Source: Fonsecaea monophora (taxonomy: Eukaryota; Ascomycota; Eurotiomycetes; Chaetothyriales; Herpotrichiellaceae). Taken from it: DNA of 64,000 nucleotides. Location of the stretch: positions 744,001-808,000 of the forward strand of contig NW_019173932.1 of assembly GCF_001642475.1 (NCBI RefSeq). The letters are read 5' to 3'. Made by a program: the position numbers and the translations under genes. Of this stretch, positions 34,237 to 46,491 are shown piece after piece. Every line of letters begins with the position of its first letter. Within the stretch, counting starts at the first letter, position 1. The notes under the pieces were generated by a model. The model was not told the origin of the DNA. It saw nothing but the letters and a program-made list of their open reading frames with translations, and did no database searches.

Positions 34237-37200
34237 TCAAACATCCTCCCTGACCCTGGGCAGCACGTGCGGTTGCCGGACGTTTCTGTCCCGAGTGCCC
34301 AACTCCATGGTGACCGGGGTGCGCTGTTTCTCCTCGGATTTGCTCTTGGTGAAACTCCGGGTCATGGTGAAAAAACCCTGTCGGAGGGAGAGCACGGCGC
34401 TGGAGGGCCCGAGGCGGCGGCCCTTCATGCCCTCGGTCTCCTCCTCCTTGAACCAGCCAGCGGCGCGCTTGACGTACTTCCAGGCCTCCATGCCGCTGAC
34501 GAAGACGAAGACGCAGACGATGGCGGGCGCCCACTCCCAGGAGATGCCCTTGTGCTTGAACACGGATGTGTTGAGGCCCGGGATGTAGACGGCCGGGAAG
34601 ACGGACACGGCCCCGATGACGACCGACCAGAACAGGAACTGGTTCTCCCAGATGTCGGCGAAGAAGGGGAAGGTGCGCGTGTCGTGCGGGTTGATCCGGA
34701 ACATGCTCCGCCGCATCGCCTTGAACTCCCACGCCGAGATGAGGATCAGCCAGGTCAGCTCGGCGAAGACGGCCGCCCGCGCCCGGAACACGACGTCGCA
34801 CGTGTCGTTGTACTTGCGGTTGCAGTCCTGGCCCAGACCGTCCGGGCCCGGTCCGTACACGATGAAGACGAACGTCATCAGGCAGCACGTGCCTTGGATC
34901 GTCCCGTACACCAGCATGTCCGTGATCAGTTCCCACGTGAAGACGCCCTTTTTGTTGTCGTGCGGCGGCCGCTCCATCACGTCCGGCGACGCCTTTTCCC
35001 GGCCCAGCCCGAACGCCGGGAACGACGAGGTGAGCATGTTGATCCAAAGGATTTGCAGCGGCGAGAGCGGGAACACGGAAAACCCCGTGTCGTCCTGGAA
35101 CCCCAGGCCGCAGATGAGGAGGATGACTTCGCCGACGTTGGACGTGAGGAGGTGCAGCACGAAGCGTTGGATGTTGTCGAACATGCGGCGACCCTCCTCG
35201 ACGGCGTTGACGATGGACGCAAAGTTGTCGTCCGTCAGCACAATGTCCGACGCCGACTTGGCCACGTCGCTCCCGTTGAGGCCCATGGCGATACCCACGT
35301 CGGCGAGCTTCAGCGACGGCGAGTCGTTGACCCCGTCACCCGTCATGGCGGCGAACTTCTTCCGTCGGTGCAGCGCCTCGATCATCCGGACTTTGGTCTC
35401 CGGGGCGCAGCGCGCCACCACGAGGGGTAGGGTCGGCAGAGCGTCGATCTCGGCGTCGGTCATCCTGTCGAATTCCGTCGCGGTCTTGACAATGGCCGCC
35501 GCCACGTCCGGTGCGAGCGCGCCCATGTTCTTGGGAATGATGCCGACTTCCTTGGCGATGGCGGTCGCCGTGGACGGATGGTCACCCGTCAACATGGACA
35601 CGGTGATCCCGGCGGTCGTGCAGGCCTGCACGGCGGCTTTGGTCTCGAGGCGGGGCGGGTCGTACAGACCAGCGAGACCCAGCAGACAGAGATCCTTTTC
35701 GACAACGCTCCGGTCCACGTCGCTGTGTTCCTCAATTTCCAGGGTCGTGTCTCTCCTGGCGATGGCCAGCACTCGCAAGCCCTGTTCGGCGAGAAACGTC
35801 ATTTGTTCCAGAATGGCTTCCTTCAGGGTCGGAGTCATCTCTTCGTGCTTATCCCCCACGCCCACGGACGTGCAGAGGTCGATGATGCGTTCGACCGCGC
35901 CTTTGGTGAAGATGAGAGAGTGTTCCAGGCCGGGTTTCGTGTACACGACCGACATGCGCTTGATGGAGCTGTCAAAGGGGTATTCCATCTTTTGTACCCA
36001 CCCGCTCTCCTCGAGCGTTTTCTTGCCGTAGTTGAAGCGGTGTGAGAAGACCTGCAGGGCAATCTCTGTCGGGTCGCCCGCCGTCTTCCACTTCTCCTCC
36101 TCTCCGTCCTCGGCGACCTTGCGGACGGTCGCCAGATTGCAAAGGGCTGCGGATTCTAGGAACGCCTGGAGTTCAGGTGTGACCTCCGGGTTGGACTTGA
36201 CGTCGGTGTCGGATTTCTCCGAGGCCTTTTCGGCGTCCTTTTGTAGTTTCTCACTCGGGAGATCGAAAGAGATGCCCGCAGTGCTTCGCTTGCGGTCAAA
36301 GGCTTCTTCTCTGGCGATTCTCTCCGCCTCAACTTCCTGCCGCGACCTGGGCGCCTTGCCGAGCGTGACGGTGCCTTCTGTCGGGTCTGACGCGTTGTTG
36401 GAATTCTCCACGCTGTAGATGCCGACACCGGGAATCCATGCCTTTCGCGTCACCATCTTCCCCTGGGTGAGAGTGCCGGTTTTATCCGAGCAGATGTTGG
36501 TGACACCCCCAAGGGCTTCGAGTGCACTGAGTTGTCGGACGACCACCTTGCGTTTCCGCATCTGCGTCATGCCCACGACCATAGTGATGGTGAGGACGGC
36601 AATCAAAGATTCGGGGATGATGGCAATGCCCGTGGAAATGGCGTAGATGGCAACCTCGTTGGTGACGTTGAATCGGTTGACCCCAAACACGATGATGGCC
36701 AGGAGGATGGCACAACCAAAGAGGACGTAGGCGAGTTTGCTGAGCTTGATCTGTAGAGGCGTGCCGCCGGTGAGACCGAGGAATTTGCGCACACCGTCGT
36801 ATGTACGCAGGGCACCTCCCTTGACGGGCTGCATGGGTCCGTACTTCTTCCTCGACATGGAACGGTTGGGCTTGCGTTTCTTTCCCTGCATCGAGGCAGC
36901 GATCCCTCCAATGGCCGTCGACATGCCGGTGTAGACCACCACGCCACGGCCTCGGCCCTTTGTCACCGTGGACGACGAGTACGCTATGTTGAGTCGGTCG
37001 CCCAGACCTAGATCTTCTTTGGCGATGCCGTGCTTGGTCTCGAATTCGACTTCTTTGGCAACCGGCAGCGCCTCGCCCGTCAAGATGGCTTCGTCGCATT
37101 CGAGGTTCATCACCTCGAACAGTCGCAAATCAGCCGGAACCGTGTCACCAGTCTTGATCGACACAATGTCACCGGGGACGACTTCTGCCGAGGGAATGGT

Positions 37201-37678
37201 CATCTCGTTCCCATCTCTGACCACCGCTGCCGAAGGGGACGAGAGTGACCGCAAAGCGTCCATTTTCTTCTCGGCCTGAAATTCCTGGTAGAAGCCAATG
37301 ACGACATTGAGAACGATGACGGCGGTGATGACGGCGCCTTCAACGAAATCTTCCACGCCGTACGAGAGTGCCATGGCGAGCACCAACACCTGTTAACACG
37401 GTCAGCTGGCTCTACGCCTCCAAAACGAAACGGTTGGTAGAGGAAAATCATACCAGAATCATGGCGTTGGAGATTTGCTTCCCCAGAATGGCATACCAAG
37501 AGACCCCTCCATCGCCTTCAAGCCTGTTGGGTCCATACTTCTGTTGGTAGTCCTGGACCTGGGCATTGTTCAGGCCCAAGTCGGTGCTGGTCTCTAGATG
37601 ACTGATGACTTCATCTGGAGAGAGGAGGAAAGGGTGCTTCGGATAACTCTGTTCCGCTCTTGTGCCCTTTTTGCCCAT
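34237..37678 (-). CDS. ENA1: ENA-type (P-type IID) Na+/K+ exporting ATPase
   Basis: Two exons, 37454-37678 and 34237-37389, flank a 64-nt intron; 1125 aa. All P-type ATPase motifs are intact: ILTGEALPVAKE (actuator), ICSDKTGTLTQGKMV with the phosphorylated Asp (near residue 380), KGAVERIID (nucleotide site), MLTGDHPSTATAIA and MTGDGVNDSPSLKLADVGIA (hinge). IIPESLIAVLTI is the fourth membrane segment. A Lys/Arg-rich insert (GKKRKPNRSMSRKKYG) after the actuator and the extended cytosolic C terminus are typical of fungal type IID pumps. These export Na+ or K+ at high salt or alkaline pH across the plasma membrane. The upstream 0.3-0.9 kb contains many GCCAAG sites, consistent with PacC/Rim101 control. 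Confidence 0.95.
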
Positions 37679-39831
37679 AGCAGGCGGCTATCCAAGGCGG
37701 GTTGAATTTATGGGCTGGGCAAAGGGGATTTCGAGGTTTTACTGCTTCCAGATAAGTTGGATGAAGGAGTCTAGCTTGCTCGAAATATCTGTGTCTTGAC
37801 AAAACCACTGATTCTATGACATAGACAAGCAACAGTGAGTCATGACGTGAAGCTTGAAAAGAGTGAGAGTGGATCCCCCCTTCCCAGATCAAGGGACATG
37901 CCGCTGGTTATATAGAGCTGAAGCAGCATCTTATCGGAGTGTTCAAACCCCCGAAGGCCTGAACCCGCACGATCAGGTCCAAGACTTCCACCGTGTCCCT
38001 ATCCTTGAAGCCAAGAGTCATCTCGCCGATATCTGGTCTTGACACAGCTGTTCTGCGCTCTTGGCGTGGGAATAGTGTCCCCCCAAGGCTACTTCGCGGT
38101 GGAAATGTGGCGAGGAGCAGTGCAGGGCGCTCCCATATGTGCGGAATCGGCCAAGCCTGGGCGGAGGTGGAGGCGGGTGATAGGGTTACAGAGGGGAAAC
38201 ACGCCCAAGAAGTCCCAAGAGGAGGGAAACTCCCCTGCTGGGGACTCTGTTTCGCCAGAAGCAATCCGCAGCGACGAGTCGGCATCGTCCGGGGCTCTTG
38301 GGTTGGACTTGGTTGACGCAATGGAAAGTCATACGAGCCTGTAAGCGAGCGGAGTCAAGACCTTGGGAAAATCTTGGCTCTTGGCGCCAAGGTCCCTCGC
38401 TCAATTGATCGCTTTCGCCGAGGCAGGAGTGGCAGGGTATGCGTGTCCGCCACTCTGATTGTGCTCCCAATCCTTGGCCACATGGAATCCAACCCGCGCA
38501 TCATCACTTTGTACTCGTACATAACGCCATCTTGTGCGCTTTTGTCCATTGTCCATGGCATTCCGTGGCGATCTGGGCCAAGCATTTCCGTCTTTTCTTT
38601 CTTCTTCCTCGATGAACCATACATTCCGTCAGTGTCCGGACACGTGCGAGGCTACCTCTGCAAAGAACTACCAATTACAGACGTGGAGCGATTCATGGTT
38701 TTCTCGGGTCTTGGGAAGGCAGATCGTGGGGTGGGTAATATCTATATCTATCGTGATCCCGGCTTTTGCATCCGATGTTCGGCTTGCTACCCTTTTTCTT
38801 GGATTTCCGAGGACCTGGTACATACCCATTCATGCTCTATATGGGCTGGTATCTCTGCATTGATCGACTGACTTTTTCTGAAGGGTTACGGTATACAGTA
38901 TCTATAAGTAGGTAGCTATGGGGTTTAGGGAGCTATGGTTGGTATTGGTTTTTTTTTTTTAGCAATGATTTCCTTCCCATCATTCCACAAGCCGAAGCGA
39001 AGCTAATCTGAAGCAAATGGTTGATCACATACAAGAGAACTTGACCTCAACCTCCCACTTCCTTCTCGTCTATGTTGTGCTGATATTGTTCATCCACGGC
39101 CAAGAGAGAATATCCTGATGGGATGGCAACAGACAGGAAGCGACATCGCATTCTGATAGGCGCCGAATGTAAAACGTCACGATCTGGCACAGTTTCTCTC
39201 TGTTCACTTACTGAATGGATGCCATCACTCCAACTTGGGGGACGGCTGGCTACGCATAGTCCTTCCCAAGTGCACGAGGATTTGCATCACACCAAAGATC
39301 TTGGACAGATATGATAGCACAGACTCCCGTTATCTTGAACCGACACATTTGGCCGCGGTGAGGATGCGTGGTGGTTCATAATCTCAGGCCATCATGTCAG
39401 GTTATCCATAAAAGATCTGTCGTCATCCGCATGACAATGTCAATCGATTCCCTGCGGACGTAACCCCACGACTTTCAAGAGATTGAGTTACGGCTGGTAG
39501 ATAATATCTTCAACGGAGCCGCTCGACGATGTGGCGGCCCTTGCCGGGCAATGTGTTTGTGTTTGTGAATGTCCAAGTCCCGGTATTGAGGAATGGGTGT
39601 TTACCAGTAAGTCGCCACACCTTACAAATGGACATGCTTTCGGGGCTTGTTCTAGAGTTCTAGCCTCTAATAGTTAACCGGTTCTCTGGTCTGGTGAACT
39701 TGCCGAGACTCTTCGGATCCGGCATCACTCGGTATATCGTCGAGTAGCTGCTCACGCAACTTTTTCCATCCCCTCGTCAAGGTCGAAAAATATACCGTTA
39801 CAGCTCGCTAGACTCAGCCTTCATTGCCGAC
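37679..39831. other. Long divergent upstream region
   Basis: 2.15 kb between the start codons of the ENA-type ATPase (leftward) and the hydroxyacyl-CoA dehydrogenase (rightward). No gene recognised. The part nearest the ATPase carries the GCCAAG cluster listed separately; one more copy sits at 39099-39104. A T-run lies near 38948. Confidence 0.6.
38010..38582. promoter_or_regulatory. Cluster of PacC/Rim101 core sites (GCCAAG)
   Basis: Eight copies of GCCAAG on either strand in 573 bp: forward at 38010, 38150, 38386 and 38577; reverse (CTTGGC) at 38060, 38373, 38380 and 38473. The copies at 38380-38391 overlap as a perfect 12-bp palindrome, CTTGGCGCCAAG. By chance about 0.3 copies of this hexamer would be expected here. 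GCCARG is the PacC consensus in Aspergillus and Rim101 binds the same core in yeasts. The cluster starts 332 bp upstream of the ENA-type ATPase ATG, a gene class induced at alkaline pH. Binding is inferred from the sequence alone. Confidence 0.7.
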
Positions 39832-40995
39832 ATGTTAGCAGGAAGGGCGACCGCATTGGTCGGTGCAGGCACGCAAGGTCGACGGCTCGCTTACATGGTG
39901 AATATCCGTGCCATCCCTCCGTCGAGTTTGACCCCATACTGACCAGCCCTGGTGCAAAGTGGTCGAGTCAGGGCCGAGCTGTTCATCTTATTGATGCCCA
40001 GGCAAAACAACTTTCCGACAGTGTCAAGTACATTGACCAACTTCGGGCTGCCTCTCAGAATCCAAGCCAACGATGGGGCGAGATTAAAACGTTTACCTCG
40101 GACTCGTTACCGGAGGGGTTGAAGGATACGTGGTTGGTCGTAGAGGTACCGCGAGCATCATTGAAGCTGTGAGCTAGGATGTCACGTTGATGATGAATAT
40201 TTCAAAAACAGTGCGTACCGGAGAGGCTGGAGCTCAAGCGACAAATGATCACGAAACTCGACGAGCTGGCAGCCCCCGAGACTATCATCGCATCCAACTC
40301 GAGCAGTTATAGCATTTCCGAAATCATTGGTGGCCTGAAATTGCCCCATGAGCGACGCATTCTCAGTGCTCATTGTTGTAAGTACTCGATCAATATCAGA
40401 GCAAAGGACCATTCACTGACAAGATATATCATCCAGACTGGCCTCCGGAGACTTCTGGTAAGTACCGAGTGAAGTCATATCAACTGCTCTCTACTGACCT
40501 CGTCAAAGCTATCGAACTCATGGGTCATGCAAATACTGATCCTGCAATCATTCCACTCCTCATGGAGCAATGTCGGGATCATGGCTTCAGTCCATTCCAT
40601 GTGAAGAAAGATTCCATGGGCTACATATACAACAGGTGTGCTCACCTCTCGATACTTTCAGACCCCTCTTCACTTTCTCAGAAGCACTAATGAAGTCTTT
40701 GTGGAACAGGATTTGGGCCGCAATCAAACGAGAAGCATTGCTCACGGCGGCAGAGGGTGTGGCTACTCCGGCGGAGATTGATGCCATTTTCAAAGACGTT
40801 CTGAAGACGCCGAAAGGCCCCTTTGAGCAGATGGACGTGGTTGGGCTCGACGTTGTGCTCAACATCGAGGAGCATTATGCAGAAAAGCGAAAGGATGTTC
40901 CTCCTGAGCCTCGCCAATATCTCCAGCAATTCGTCAAAGACGGCCTTCTCGGTGTCAAAAGCGGGAAGGGGTTTTATGAGTATCAAAGCTCGTGA
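39832..40995 (+). CDS. 3-hydroxyacyl-CoA dehydrogenase family protein
   Basis: Six exons: 39832-39897, 39960-40145, 40212-40377, 40437-40457, 40509-40635 and 40710-40995; the phases agree throughout, 283 aa. The N terminus ATALVGAGTQGRRLAYM holds the Rossmann GxGxxG motif for NAD. VVECVPERLELKRQM and ASNSSSYSISEI are conserved family blocks. The catalytic His-Glu pair corresponds to SAHCYWPPE and AIELMG; the 21-nt microexon encodes the WPPETS segment between them. The C-terminal domain ends DGLLGVKSGKGFYEY, the usual closing motif. The family oxidises 3-hydroxyacyl-CoA or other 3-hydroxy acids with NAD+ (lambda-crystallin, L-gulonate and carnitine dehydrogenases are relatives). No peroxisomal SKL signal is present; the end is YQSS. 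Neighbours suggest a catabolic role. Confidence 0.9.
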
Positions 40996-41451
40996 GGAAT
41001 CTGAACTGGGGTTTGACCTGTTGGTATAGACAATGTCAAAGACTTCGCACTGTCAAGATGCTTCCGGTCGCGAGAGAGCTTTCCTATAGATATATGTATG
41101 TACCGACATGTACCTAAAGTATGTAAAGAGCCCAAGGCCGGGGGGCTCGGCGCGTGACTCACCCCCGCAAACTTGCCTAGAAGCCCTAATTCCTACTTTG
41201 GGGGTCCCTATCGAACATTCTCTAGGCGGGTTGGCGGGGTTTGGGGCCACCTAGCCGCTTGGGTGTTTAGTATCAATAGGCTTAGGTGCTTGCCGGCGAC
41301 CAACATAGTTTAGCGTCTCCCGCAAAGTTCGTGCCGCATCACCACCACTTCATCTCATCGCCTCACCTTCAACACTCCAATTCTCCTCCACAAACATCTC
41401 TCATGTATCGGCGTTATTGTTGGGGATCCCCGGGCTGCCATCCGCGCCATC
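40996..41451. other. Intergenic region
   Basis: 456 bp between two co-oriented genes, containing the upstream region of the Zn2Cys6 regulator. No gene recognised. Confidence 0.5.
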
Positions 41452-43683
41452 ATGTCTCAAGGAGAGATGGTCCCGCGCCGCGTCCAATTCTCTAGCTGCG
41501 ACGAGTGTCGCAGGGCGAGAGTCGGTTGTGATGCGGGCAGGGCCCGCCGGAACCGAGAGGATCAGCAGGAGCTCGTGTCCTGCACGAGGTGCCTCAATCG
41601 CCAGCTCAAGTGTACATTCGAGGTTTGGCTGACCCACTGGCTGCTCTGACTGACCTTTCACGCTGACCGAGCATCTTCTCCCCAACAGTGGATGAAGCCG
41701 GGTACAAGCACTGCTGTATCCAACCGCAAAAGCCAGAACGCAAAACCTAGGAGGAAACGGTCTAGGGGGTCCACGCGAGAATCGACGGTTTGCGAAGAGA
41801 ACAAAAGTGACACGGCTGGCGAATCACTGCCCAGTTTCCTTCACCAACATGCAGAGAGCGCCTCAGGTGAACCATTGGCAAGGTATGCTCCAACACTTAC
41901 AAGTAAATGAAGCGCTCTCTAACCCTTACAGGACGACCTATGAGTGGGGCTGGGCTTCGGCTCAACTATCACAGCCTCTGCTAATCCAACCTCATCTGAC
42001 CCCAGAACCGGTCAGTGCTGTTGAACGCCAATGGCTTCATACCATATACGAGGGGGCGTTTGAAACCATCTTTGGATCTTGGATGGGCCGCCACAGCAAC
42101 CCTTTTGCGTAAGCCCGTCACTATAGGTTAAGCTCAGAACGTCGCTGACAGCATTAGTTTTGGAGAACAGAGCCTGGCGGACGTGGTTAGTATACGACGC
42201 GTTTGCAGCGAACTCGACAGACACATCGACGAAGAGGACGCTGTGGCCAACACAACATCGGAACCTGGAGCTTCACCAGATCTTGCCAGGCACGAGAAAG
42301 ATACACAACTCAACCAGTTCCTTGACCATGCCGTCCAGTCTTTCGCCGCTCGCTGGCTACCTCTGACGCAGCAACATAGTTTGCCAGGGCTATCCCAGGC
42401 AGACATCGTTTGTCGTCTCTGGCGCCGTGCGCACACAGACATGCTCAAAGTCATCAACAGACCTTCTTATCGATCTATGTTGACTCTGCTATTGTTTGCC
42501 CTGACACCCATCCCGGTGGGCATATCTGAAGAAGAAGAACTTGAAGGAGTATCGGGACAAGTCTGCGTTCACGCAGCACTGCAGCAGATTCAGACACTTC
42601 GTGCACGTCAAAAGAGCCTGCAATTCAACGGAACAAGAGTCAACCTCACCAACTCGAACCGACCCATTGGAGCCAGTCCTGCCTCACTTGCCACCGCTAA
42701 TTTTATTATCGCCGAGAGTACTGCGTATTGGGCAGCTCTGACATTCGACACCTCTGCCTCTTTAACCTTGAATTGCCGGCCATTGCTATCGTCTGGGCTT
42801 TTTGGATTTGAGTCTGAGCCATCCTGGCGTATGGTGCAGACCTGTATTGGTATCTTCCGCGAAACGACGAGAGATTGGAGCAATCTTGATGTCGACCTAA
42901 CAGACGAGAAAGCAAATCAAGTCATAGCGGCTGGAGCAGCATGGAAGTTGCTGGTCTGGAAACTGACTGCCAATCTGAAAGAATCTCTGCGAGATGGTCA
43001 CGATGAGGCAGAGGTACTCAGGGCCTTCAGCTCCGTGTCCAACGCCATCGATCAATTCAACATCACGTACCGAGAGTTGCTCATCGCGTGTCAGCGGCGG
43101 ATACAGTTCTTCAACCAAGAAACGAGACTTCGCTGGTGTAAGCCTTTCCCGTTCCTGAAGCCTTTACGAAATCGTGTTACTCAAACTGTTTACAGATGAA
43201 CTCATGCTGCACTATAATTTGGCGATTTTGATGGTCACTGATATTGCGACTGCAACACTACGGGAGGACTTGCTCTCCCTTTTCTCAGCAAAGAGAGTCG
43301 ATGCAGAGACCTGGGTCATGAATTGCCTCGTCTTTGGGTTAAATAACAAATATACCTTACGACTACAGTCTGAGCCAGCCGTATCCGACACCGGAATCGC
43401 CCCTATTCAGTTGGCAAGCTTGACTGTCCCCTTAATTGCGATCGATCCATATCCCCACCATGTCGTTGCAGCGGTGAAGCTCATGCAACACGCCATTGAG
43501 AGAGACTTTGGAGCCGAAAAGATTAGCGCAGATGCTTACAATAATCTGCGTTGTACCCTGAAGCAAACCTTGGAGCAACTGCCGCAAGTCTCCAAATCGG
43601 TTCAGACAACAAGAGCGGAGTTTGAGACAGCTGAATTTCCACCCCAGCCACTGTCGCCTTACACTACTAAATCGGTTGTGTGA
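41452..43683 (+). CDS. Zn2Cys6 transcription factor
   Basis: Five exons: 41452-41622, 41689-41882, 41932-42108, 42152-43137 and 43196-43683, frame kept at each join, 671 aa. The zinc cluster lies at residues 15-56: SCDECRRARVGCDAG, then CTRCLNRQLKCTFE. The spacer between the third and fourth Cys is unusually long (about 23 residues). A basic stretch (KPRRKRSRGSTRES) follows. The middle and C-terminal parts carry the helical regulatory region of such factors (FETIFGSWMGRHSNPF, DIVCRLWRRAHTDML). The first intron uses a GTTTGG donor, which is atypical. Placed between a dehydrogenase and a transporter, it is the likely local regulator. Confidence 0.85.
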
Positions 43684-44553
43684 GAACTTCTTTGACCGCT
43701 CGATCTCCTCGTCAGTTCGCCGGGCAACGCACACAACCAAATGAGTAAGATCGCTGGAAACCTGAAGAATCAACTTACGAGATCACGCCACCCCCTATCC
43801 ATATCCGACGACCACGGATTGCTGAGGCTGGTACAAGGTAACAGTGTCTGGACATTCTGGCTCGGTCTTTTCAGAAGTGGCAAGTGAAACAATTGGCCGC
43901 GCAAAGTGATAATGCATTACTGTGGGTAAGGAGATCCTCATCTCTGGAAATATTTACCCACTGGTTCTAATCAGCAATAGTTATCTACACAGCCATTTGT
44001 CCGATGGCAAATTGTGCATTTTTTTCCCAACGTTTGAGTGCGGGTTGCCACGCGAATGATGTCCTTTTGCGGTTTGGATGCAGAAGGCTGCCTCTCCCCC
44101 TGATGTTGCATCCGGATCCGAAAACAACCTTGTGCGGGAGCTTATCCGTTGGCTGAAGGCAATAACACCACGTTGGGGCGTCAGATTTGAGCTATCCAGC
44201 CAATGACAATCCCTTCTTTAGCGAAGGCCTTCGGGTCCGGTCTTTTGGGCTCCATTCTCCGCCAGTGAGAGTCTTCCGCCAAGATATTCGCTCCCGCTAG
44301 GGTTATCCCCAGAGGGGTATATCTCCTACAAGCACGCGGAGAAACGTGGAGTTGGCGATTGGCAGGGCCCTTCGCTTCCGGGGGCCTGGGCACATGTCAG
44401 AGGCTCACACGCAACGGTTTGACCCTGGACAGCGTTGACGTATCTATAAATTTCCTGCCGTTTCCTCGAGATCAGCACTTCCGTCCTCGGTCTGTCCTGT
44501 CACACAGTCACTGAGGCTACAACAAATTTCCTAACCCAGCACTACAGTCCATC
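43684..44553. other. Intergenic region
   Basis: 0.87 kb containing the upstream region of the MFS transporter. No gene recognised. Confidence 0.5.
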
Positions 44554-46491
44554 ATGGCTGAGACTGATTCCGCGACGCCCCAGAAATGGTCCGAAGAGCG
44601 TGTGGAGAAGCCATCGATCCACGAGAAGGACGTGGTGTATGAACATGCTGTATGAAATCGAACACCTTGAGGTTCTACCTGCTCGTCGTTAGCTAACACC
44701 TCCTTGCCGCTATAGAAATCAAAGCACCATGACCCAAATTGGACTGGCGAAGGGGTGGACACCTCACAAGTCGACCCCAAGAAGGTCCTACGGAAAATGG
44801 ATTTGCGCCTGATACCCATGCTGGCGATCCTATACCTCCTGTCTTTCCTCGACCGAGGCAACATTGGCAACGCGAAGATCGAAGGCATGGAGACCGACCT
44901 GAGTCTTTCCGGGCCAGAATACAGCCTTTGCGCGACCGTCTTTGTGAGTTTTGATCCCGTGCCAGTACAGCCACAGACTAATGCCAATCGTCACCAGTTC
45001 TTCACATACTGTGCATTTGAGATTCCCTCAAACTTGCTTTTGAAGCGCCTCAGGCCTTCTGTTTGGTTGCCATCCATCATGGTAGCGTGGGGTACGTCTT
45101 TTGCAGCGTTGGCAGACAGATCATCAAGTTGACAAAGCTAGGCACGGTCATGACCTTGATGGGTCTTGTTCAAAGCTACCATGGCCTTCTCATTGCTCGT
45201 ATATTCCTTGGTGTCGCCGAAGCTGGCCTCTATCCTGGTGTTGCATACTACCTGACAATGTGTGAGTAACCTCTTCTGTGGTCAGCCTTTGGCCATCTTG
45301 ATTTATGACATGCAATGCTGACAGCACCTTCCAGGGTATTGCACCGAAGAACTGGCTTTCCGCCAGAGCCTCTTCTTCAGCGCCGCCAGCGTGGCCGGCG
45401 CCTTTTCAGGCTTACTTGCGTTCGCCATCGCCAAAATGGACGGCGTCGCTGGCGAAGCAGGCTGGCGCTGGATCTTTATTCTCGAGGGCATCGCAACTGT
45501 TGTCGTTGCCGTCGCAGCTTTCTTTCTCTTGCACGACTTCCCCGACACGGCAAGCTTTCTGACGACCGAGGAGAGGGCATGGGTCGTGCATCGACTCAAG
45601 TACCAAGGGAGCAAGAAGAGCGGAAGAATGGTCGCTGAGAGCGAGCACTTCGAATGGAAATACGTCATCAGAGGTAAGTGGATACCCTTTTCTTTCTCTC
45701 TACGACCAATGAGGTTAGCGCAGAACCTTGTTGGTTCAGCCTCGTGAGCTCAGCCTCGTGGTCTCGTTTAGCGATTTGATATTCAGAATACATCTAACCT
45801 TCGCACAGCTCTCACGGATTGGCAAATATACCTGTCGCTTTTCATGTATTGGTCTATCGTCGTACCCTTGTATGGCATCTCTTTCTTCCTGCCGACAATC
45901 ATCAAGGAGCTTGGATACACGTCGGCGACAGCACAGCTTTTGACGGTTCCGATCTATATCACAGCTGCAATTCTGGCCGTCATCATCGGGTGGGCTTCGG
46001 ACAGAGCCACCAAGCGAGGAGCCTCGCGCTGGCCCTACATCTTCTTCCCCGTGTGCGCCATTCTGGTTGGCTTCGTCATCGCCATCGCCGGTTCCGCTGC
46101 TGGAGATATCCCTGGCGTGGTGTATGCCGGCGTGTTCATTGCGACCTGTGGAATCTACCCCGCTTTTCCGGGCAACGTCACCTGGATCGCCAACAACCTC
46201 GCAGGGAGCTACAAGCGAAGCGTCGGGATGGCTCTACAGATCGGTCTGGGCAATCTCGGAGGCGCCATGGCGAGCAACTTTTATCGCAGCGTCGACGCGC
46301 CCAAGTATCTGCTTGGCCACGGTCTGGAGATCATGTTTGTCGTCTTCGGCCTGGTGGCCATCATTGCTTTGCGGATCTCGTATGGAGTCATCAACAAGAA
46401 GAGAGAGCGCAGTGGGGCCGCGGAGGGTTTGACGGACGAGCAGCTTGCAGACCTCGGCGACAAGAGCCCGTCGTTCAGGTATACGCTGTAG
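44554..46491 (+). CDS. MFS transporter, anion:cation symporter (DAL5-like)
   Basis: Six exons: 44554-44649, 44716-44943, 44998-45091, 45142-45261, 45335-45673 and 45809-46491; all joins are in frame, 519 aa. A polar N terminus of about 70 residues precedes 12 membrane segments. The signature LDRGNIGNAKIEGM after the first segment and RIFLGVAEAGLYPGVAYYL around the fifth identify the ACS/DAL5 family, which imports organic anions such as allantoate, nicotinate, pantothenate or other carboxylates. The central loop (about 60 residues) contains a VVHRLKYQG segment typical of this group. It lies downstream of a Zn2Cys6 gene and a hydroxyacyl-CoA dehydrogenase, fitting uptake of a carboxylic acid substrate; the substrate itself is unknown. 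Confidence 0.9.

Noticed and set aside
34114..36031. Long plus-strand frames (438 and 471 aa) opposite the ENA-type ATPase
   Set aside because: Antisense shadows of a GC-rich coding region with low-complexity composition; all ATPase motifs lie on the minus strand.
38374..38871. 165-aa plus-strand frame upstream of the ENA gene
   Set aside because: Overlaps the PacC-site cluster, no family resemblance and mixed composition; regarded as chance.
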